In this document: piece after piece, positions 59,733 through 64,000 of the stretch
Position numbering within the stretch: position 1 is the stretch's first letter
How the letters are laid out: each line of letters begins with the position of its first letter
Assembly (NCBI GenBank): GCA_016790635.1
Contig: JAEUOR010000046.1
Location: forward strand, 1 to 64,000
DNA length: 64,000 nucleotides
Origin: Burkholderiales bacterium
GTDB lineage: Bacteria > Pseudomonadota > Gammaproteobacteria > Burkholderiales > JAEUOS01
Reading direction: 5' to 3'
Notes under the pieces: model-generated
What the model was told of the DNA's origin: nothing
The model's input: the letters and a program-made list of their open reading frames with translations, nothing else
Database searches by the model: none
Position numbers and translations under genes: made by a program

Positions 59733-62700
59733 CTACTGGAAGGTGACGTCCATGCGGTAACGCGTATTGCCCAGCGGCGACATGTACACGGGGTCGAGCG
59801 GGGCACTGAGCGTGAGCTGGTAGTCGCCGGGGGTCAGATTGTAGGTGGCCGAGCCCCCCGCCGCGAGAGTGGCAGCGCTCGGGTGGCCAGGTATGACCGG
59901 AAAACCCGGGAACCCGCCGGCGAGCGAGACCGAGGCCGCACCGCTGTAGGAAGAACTCGACACTGCTTGAAAATTGCCACCACCCAGGTCGCGTGAAAGA
60001 CCGATGCGCACCGCATCGTCAAGGTTCGAAAAATCCAGGTGCAGGGATCCGGACGTTCCCACGGAGAACCGATACGCATCGGAGTCGCCCCTGCCCACCC
60101 AGTCGACGTAGGTGGCCGGCGCGGCACCGACAACGATCGGTCGAACCGAAACCGCAAAGTCGGGCGGCAGATAGTCCGCGGTCCCCGGGCCCGTAACGAC
60201 GCTGAATGAAGTCCAGTCGCTCCAGGTTGAGTTGACAAGTACGCGTACTCGCCAAGCCTCGGTATCGTTGGTGTAGTTACGGCCACGCAAATAAATGGCC
60301 TGATCCAGGTTCGCAGTAAACAAATCCAGCGGCGCCTCGGTAGAGCCGTATGCGGTGAGGATGGTCGAGCCCGCCTGCAGGTAGGCGCCGTGCGGCCAAC
60401 CCGCATTCGAACCGAGGGCCTGGAACTGGAATCCCGCGATCGACGCTTCCGACCCCGGATTGATGCGCACGAACGAGTCCAGCCGGAACGCCTCGAGCCC
60501 ATTCTGGGTGCGCGGGATCACAACCGTCGACGCCACGGTGGCGACGCTGCCGACCGCGTTGAAAGGTCCGGTCGGTCCGAAGGCATGCACGCTCGAAGGA
60601 GGTACGGGGTTGTTGATGGTTGCCTGCACCGCCGTCAACGCACTCGACCCATAACCATCGCCGGCGCTTATCGACACGGTCATCGCTGTCGAGTAGCCAT
60701 CCCCGGACACCTCGAAGAGCGGCAACTCGGCGGCATTGAAGACAATGGAGGATTCGGAGCGAACGGCACCCCGATACCAGAGCAAGCCGCCGTTGGGTGC
60801 TTCGACCCTGTAGCTTGTCATCGCATCGCCGTTGGCATCGCTGACGCTGAACAATGTCGCCAGCGGTACGCGCGATGCGCCTTCGATGGTCCGGTTCGCG
60901 GATGTCACCACCGGCACGCTGTTCCGAACCGCGCCGACCGTCAGTCTTTCCGGGGTACTCCATCCATAGCCATCGTACGCGCTCACGTTGAACGCGATGG
61001 CATCGACATCTCCATTCGACGAGAATCCGTAGGAAAACAGGGCGTCCGCGCTCACGAAGACGCCGCCTTGTGGAACACTGAAAACCCTGGCGCCGTCGTA
61101 CCAGAGCAGCGTGCCGGGCCCGGCGGGCTCGACACGATATTGGGTGATCGCGCGCCCTTCCGGATCGCTGGCCACTATCAGGGCCCCAAGCCCCCCAGGA
61201 CTCCGATAGCCGACCTGTAGGCCAGTGGTTGTGACGGTGGGGAGCGCGTTGACCGGCGCCGCTGCAGTCAACGTGGTCGGATTGCTCCAGCCATATCCGT
61301 CGGATGCGCTCACAGCGAGTGAAATGCTGGTCGCGAAACCGCCCGACGAGATGCGGTACGAGTCCAGGTCCGCGGCGGAGATCTCGATTCCTTCACTGGG
61401 CACATGGACCGGGATGCCGGCACGCCACAGGCGGGCGTCGCCGCTCAGGCCGCCAACACGATAAGCCGTCGTCACGTGACCTTCAGGATCGCTGACCGTG
61501 AACAGCGACGACAGGGGCGAGCGCGTCGCGTAGCCGACCGCCGCGCCTGTGCCCGCGACTGTCGGAACCATGTTGATGGGCGAGGCAGCCGTCAATGTCA
61601 CCGCAGCGCTCCACCCGAATCCGTCGAAGGCGCTTATGGACAGCGAAATACTTCCGGTCGATCCGTCGGAGTAGACCCGGTACGAGTTCAGCTCCACGGC
61701 CGTGATTACGAACTCACCACTGTTTGCAACGGGGAATCCGTAATCATCGCGCCACAACCTGGCACCGCCAGTCAGATTGGTGACGCGGTAGGTGGTCATC
61801 GCCTGACCTTCCGGGTCGCTGACCGAGAACAGCGAAGACAAGGGAGTGCGTGTCGCATAGCCTACGCCGATGCCGGTACCGGTGATCGTCGGCACGGCGT
61901 TGACGGCCGCCATCACGGTAAATGGCGTTGCACCGCTCCAGCCGTAGCCGTCGAACGCGTCCATCGCAAACGAGACGCTGGCAGCGTTGCCGTCTGAGGC
62001 CAGGCTATAGAAGGGCAACTGCTCGGCAGTTATCCATGTGCCTTCATTCAAATTCGGGCTGGGGCCTTCGTTGTACCGCAGTCGACCACCCGCGCTCAGG
62101 TCGGTAAGGCGATAGGTGACGATCGGCTGACCATCCGGATCGCGGACCGAAAAGAGGGAAGACAGGGGCGTGCCCCTCAGGAAGCCGATAGACGCGCTCG
62201 TACCAATGACGATGGGAACGACGTTGATCGGGGCAGCCGCAGTCAGCGTGATTTCGCTGCTCCAGTCGTAACCGTCGAAGGCTCGAATCGACAAGGTAAC
62301 GCTGCTGGCCAGACCATCCGACGACACCTGGTAGGACGCCAGGCCGGAGGCGCTGATTTCGAGCCCGCCGCCGGGTACAGCCACGGACGCGCCGTTGCTC
62401 CACAAGCGTCCCCCGGCGCTCAGATTGCCGACGACGTAGGTGCTCATCGTCTGGCCATCGTCATCGCTGACGCTGAACAGGGAACTCAGTGGCGTGCGTG
62501 TTGCGAACCCGATTGCCGCACCCGTGCCTGCGATGGTCGGCACCCTGTTGCTGGTCGCGGCAGCTTCTGCGGCCTGTGCCTGGGTGATGAAGTTGTTCCA
62601 CTGCGTCGTGACCCCGTCGATCCGCTCCCAGGTCACGCTTGGCAAAGTCAAACCGTCGATCAAGGCGGCGAACTGGTCAAAGCTGTAGTCGGTGATCGAA

Positions 62701-64000
62701 GTAGGCGTCTGGCCCACATAATTCGTGCTGACAGTCCAGGTCTCGATCCGGTTTTCCGCGGCGCGCCAGTCCAGGATCAGTGTTGTCCCGTAACGGGCGA
62801 TGCCGGAAGCGGAGAAGTTGCGGACCATCAAATGACGGCCATCGACGATCGTCGCCTGGCCGCGCAGGTCGTCGACGAACAGGCGCATGCGGTCGCCCGA
62901 CGATGCGCCATGCTCCAACACGACGCGGTGCCCCTGGCCATCGCCGACGTATTCGTCGTCACCAACCCCGCCCAGCGCTACGACTTTGTAGTTGTTCCCC
63001 AAGCTGCTGCCGAAGGTATCGTTGCCTTGACGGCCGACATGGACCGTCTGGTCGCGCCATGTCCCGCCCGACAAACTGTCGTCGCCGCGGCCGAGTACCT
63101 TGGTGGCGTATGCCAAAGGAGCGGTCGCTCCCGATCGATACAGGTCGCGGAGCGCGCTGTCGCGCATGGCCGCATCGATATTGGCGCTGCTCGCCGATAC
63201 GTCACTGAAGAACTGACGCACTTCCGAGGACTTGTAGCCGAGATCTTCCCAGGAAAGGTACTCGATATAGTCGGCGTATTGACTGAGCAGGCCCTGCACG
63301 CCGGCACGGTCCCACGTCTGGCTGCCGTTGGAGAAACTGTCGATACCGCCGCGTGCCGAGTCCAGCCAGTAAGGCAGGACGACGAGGCGATTGGTCGCAA
63401 GGTCCCCCAGGATCAGCGTCGTGCCGTCGATGACGCCGATGGCCGAATAGATACTCGGGATTGCGAATCCGGGAAAATACAAAGTGTCGCCGCCGCCAGA
63501 GTCCGCGTCGTAAATGAAATTGACCCCGGGGCCCGATCGAGCCGTCACGGTGTAGGTATCGGCGCCCGCACCGCCAACAAGGACCGCTCCGGACGCGGGG
63601 AAGTCGATATATAACTGGTCGTTGCCGGCAGCGCCGAAATAGGTCGTGAAACTGTCCCCGACCAGGACGTCTCCGGCCGATGTCCCAAAAACGTCTTGGT
63701 CGGCCAGCGGCAAGAAAGATGTCGTATCGATGGTGGCCCAGTTGCTCCATGCGGAGCCGTCGAAGACCTGCACCTGGAAACTGTCGGGGACTCCCGGACT
63801 CCCGTTGCCGACGAAACTGACACTGCCGATCTCGGCGGCGGGCACATCGATATTGACGCGCGTCTGCTGCCAGTTGCCATCGCGCGTGAAGCCGCCAGCA
63901 CCGGTTGTCGGATCCCAGAAACGATAGATGGTCGGTCGGTCGCCGTCCGCGTCAGTCACCGTAAAGAGCGTGGTCGGATCGAGGCTGCTGTACAGGCGCA
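59733..64000 (-). CDS. Giant cadherin-like/RTX-like exoprotein B (5' truncated)
   Basis: The C-terminal 1400-odd residues of a giant secreted protein; the frame is open to the window end (RLYSSLDPTTLFTVTDADGD), so the start and N-terminus are outside. From N to C: one FWD module (DGDRPTIYRFWD), an RTX-like part (VFGTSAGDVLVGDSF, VLVGGAGADTYTV, LGRGDDSLSGG, ALGGVGDDEYVGDG), then six cadherin-like repeats of about 110-120 residues each (start NxVPTIxGTGxxxGYATRTPLSSLF, end AFDGYGWS) and a C-terminal PPC-like domain (YVDWVGRGDSDAYRFSV). It is the first gene of the operon with the small protein, HlyB and HlyD, and a natural substrate of that exporter. Probable adhesin or matrix protein. Confidence 0.85.
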   Translation of the reverse strand, partial: RLYSSLDPTTLFTVTDADGDRPTIYRFWDPTTGAGGFTRDGNWQQTRVNIDVPAAEIGSVSFVGNGSPGVPDSFQVQVFDGSAWSNWATIDTTSFLPLADQDVFGTSAGDVLVGDSFTTYFGAAGNDQLYIDFPASGAVLVGGAGADTYTVTARSGPGVNFIYDADSGGGDTLYFPGFAIPSIYSAIGVIDGTTLILGDLATNRLVVLPYWLDSARGGIDSFSNGSQTWDRAGVQGLLSQYADYIEYLSWEDLGYKSSEVRQFFSDVSASSANIDAAMRDSALRDLYRSGATAPLAYATKVLGRGDDSLSGGTWRDQTVHVGRQGNDTFGSSLGNNYKVVALGGVGDDEYVGDGQGHRVVLEHGASSGDRMRLFVDDLRGQATIVDGRHLMVRNFSASGIARYGTTLILDWRAAENRIETWTVSTNYVGQTPTSITDYSFDQFAALIDGLTLPSVTWERIDGVTTQWNNFITQAQAAEAAATSNRVPTIAGTGAAIGFATRTPLSSLFSVSDDDGQTMSTYVVGNLSAGGRLWSNGASVAVPGGGLEISASGLASYQVSSDGLASSVTLSIRAFDGYDWSSEITLTAAAPINVVPIVIGTSASIGFLRGTPLSSLFSVRDPDGQPIVTYRLTDLSAGGRLRYNEGPSPNLNEGTWITAEQLPFYSLASDGNAASVSFAMDAFDGYGWSGATPFTVMAAVNAVPTITGTGIGVGYATRTPLSSLFSVSDPEGQAMTTYRVTNLTGGARLWRDDYGFPVANSGEFVITAVELNSYRVYSDGSTGSISLSISAFDGFGWSAAVTLTAASPINMVPTVAGTGAAVGYATRSPLSSLFTVSDPEGHVTTAYRVGGLSGDARLWRAGIPVHVPSEGIEISAADLDSYRISSGGFATSISLAVSASDGYGWSNPTTLTAAAPVNALPTVTTTGLQVGYRSPGGLGALIVASDPEGRAITQYRVEPAGPGTLLWYDGARVFSVPQGGVFVSADALFSYGFSSNGDVDAIAFNVSAYDGYGWSTPERLTVGAVRNSVPVVTSANRTIEGASRVPLATLFSVSDANGDAMTSYRVEAPNGGLLWYRGAVRSESSIVFNAAELPLFEVSGDGYSTAMTVSISAGDGYGSSALTAVQATINNPVPPSSVHAFGPTGPFNAVGSVATVASTVVIPRTQNGLEAFRLDSFVRINPGSEASIAGFQFQALGSNAGWPHGAYLQAGSTILTAYGSTEAPLDLFTANLDQAIYLRGRNYTNDTEAWRVRVLVNSTWSDWTSFSVVTGPGTADYLPPDFAVSVRPIVVGAAPATYVDWVGRGDSDAYRFSVGTSGSLHLDFSNLDDAVRIGLSRDLGGGNFQAVSSSSYSGAASVSLAGGFPGFPVIPGHPSAATLAAGGSATYNLTPGDYQLTLSAPLDPVYMSPLGNTRYRMDVTFQ
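60600..62560 (-). repeat. Cadherin-like coding repeats in exoprotein B
   Basis: Six related units of about 330-345 bases encode PTIxGTGxxxGYATRTPLSSLF...AFDGYGWS domains. The DNA of the units is only moderately conserved, unlike the near-identical copies in exoprotein A, so this array is older. Confidence 0.75.

Overview
The window is a GC-rich (roughly two-thirds G+C by eye), densely coding stretch of a bacterial chromosome. It most resembles an aerobic betaproteobacterium of the Burkholderiales. The reasons are three stand-alone Bug/TctC-type periplasmic receptors, TRAP and LIV-type uptake systems, many CoA and ring-cleavage style catabolic genes, a PEP-CTERM surface protein and a type I secretion locus. 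No rRNA, tRNA, CRISPR array or insertion sequence was seen. The first gene (quinone oxidoreductase) and the last gene (giant exoprotein) are cut by the window edges.

Layout. 3-4879 is a tightly packed plus-strand catabolic operon: MDR oxidoreductase, cupin dioxygenase, SDR, Bug receptor, hydroxypyruvate isomerase and MFS exporter. 4949-12243 holds a thioesterase, a 6PGDH-like dehydrogenase, a GST, a Res/Xre toxin-antitoxin pair with a well-formed promoter, a two-subunit Rieske oxygenase, a response regulator, a RidA-like protein and a Nudix CoA pyrophosphatase. 12296-15454 is a PEP-CTERM protein built from about 164-residue repeats. 15625-19793 has a molybdopterin oxidoreductase, an EamA exporter and a second Bug receptor. 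20005-27217 contains two VOC proteins, a nucleotidyltransferase plus 62-aa partner (possible toxin-antitoxin), an enolase-superfamily/NagA-like/Bug operon, an alpha/beta hydrolase and a CmcJ-type oxygenase with an EthD protein. 27388-28365 is a nitronate monooxygenase-like protein.

28507-37130 is the most distinctive metabolic locus. It is an eight-gene operon with a complete TRAP transporter, a cysteine-less Asp/Glu-racemase-family protein, an acyl-CoA ligase, a thiolase-fold protein lacking the thiolase cysteine, a DUF35 domain fused to an SDR with a broken active site, and a cyclase-family hydrolase. By analogy with the Ltp2-ChsH2 retro-aldolases of steroid degradation, I infer import of a carboxylate, its CoA activation and retro-aldol cleavage. 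37141-41505 is a minus-strand operon (cupin, ThDP enzyme, ureidoglycolate-lyase-like, Baeyer-Villiger-type monooxygenase). 41595-47568 is a CaiB-type CoA transferase with a complete LIV-type ABC transporter. 47575-50740 has SelO, a metallophosphoesterase and a periplasmic hydrolase.

50921 to the end is a type I secretion locus. A HlyB-type exporter, a HlyD-type adaptor and a small unknown protein lie between two large exoproteins with the same architecture (cadherin-like repeats, a central RTX-like part and a PPC-like C-terminus). One exoprotein lies upstream in the exporter's own operon; the other converges on it from the opposite strand. A stray repeat module (55440-55703) lies at the convergence point, and the plus-strand exoprotein changes base composition sharply inside the gene. 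No TolC partner is in the window.
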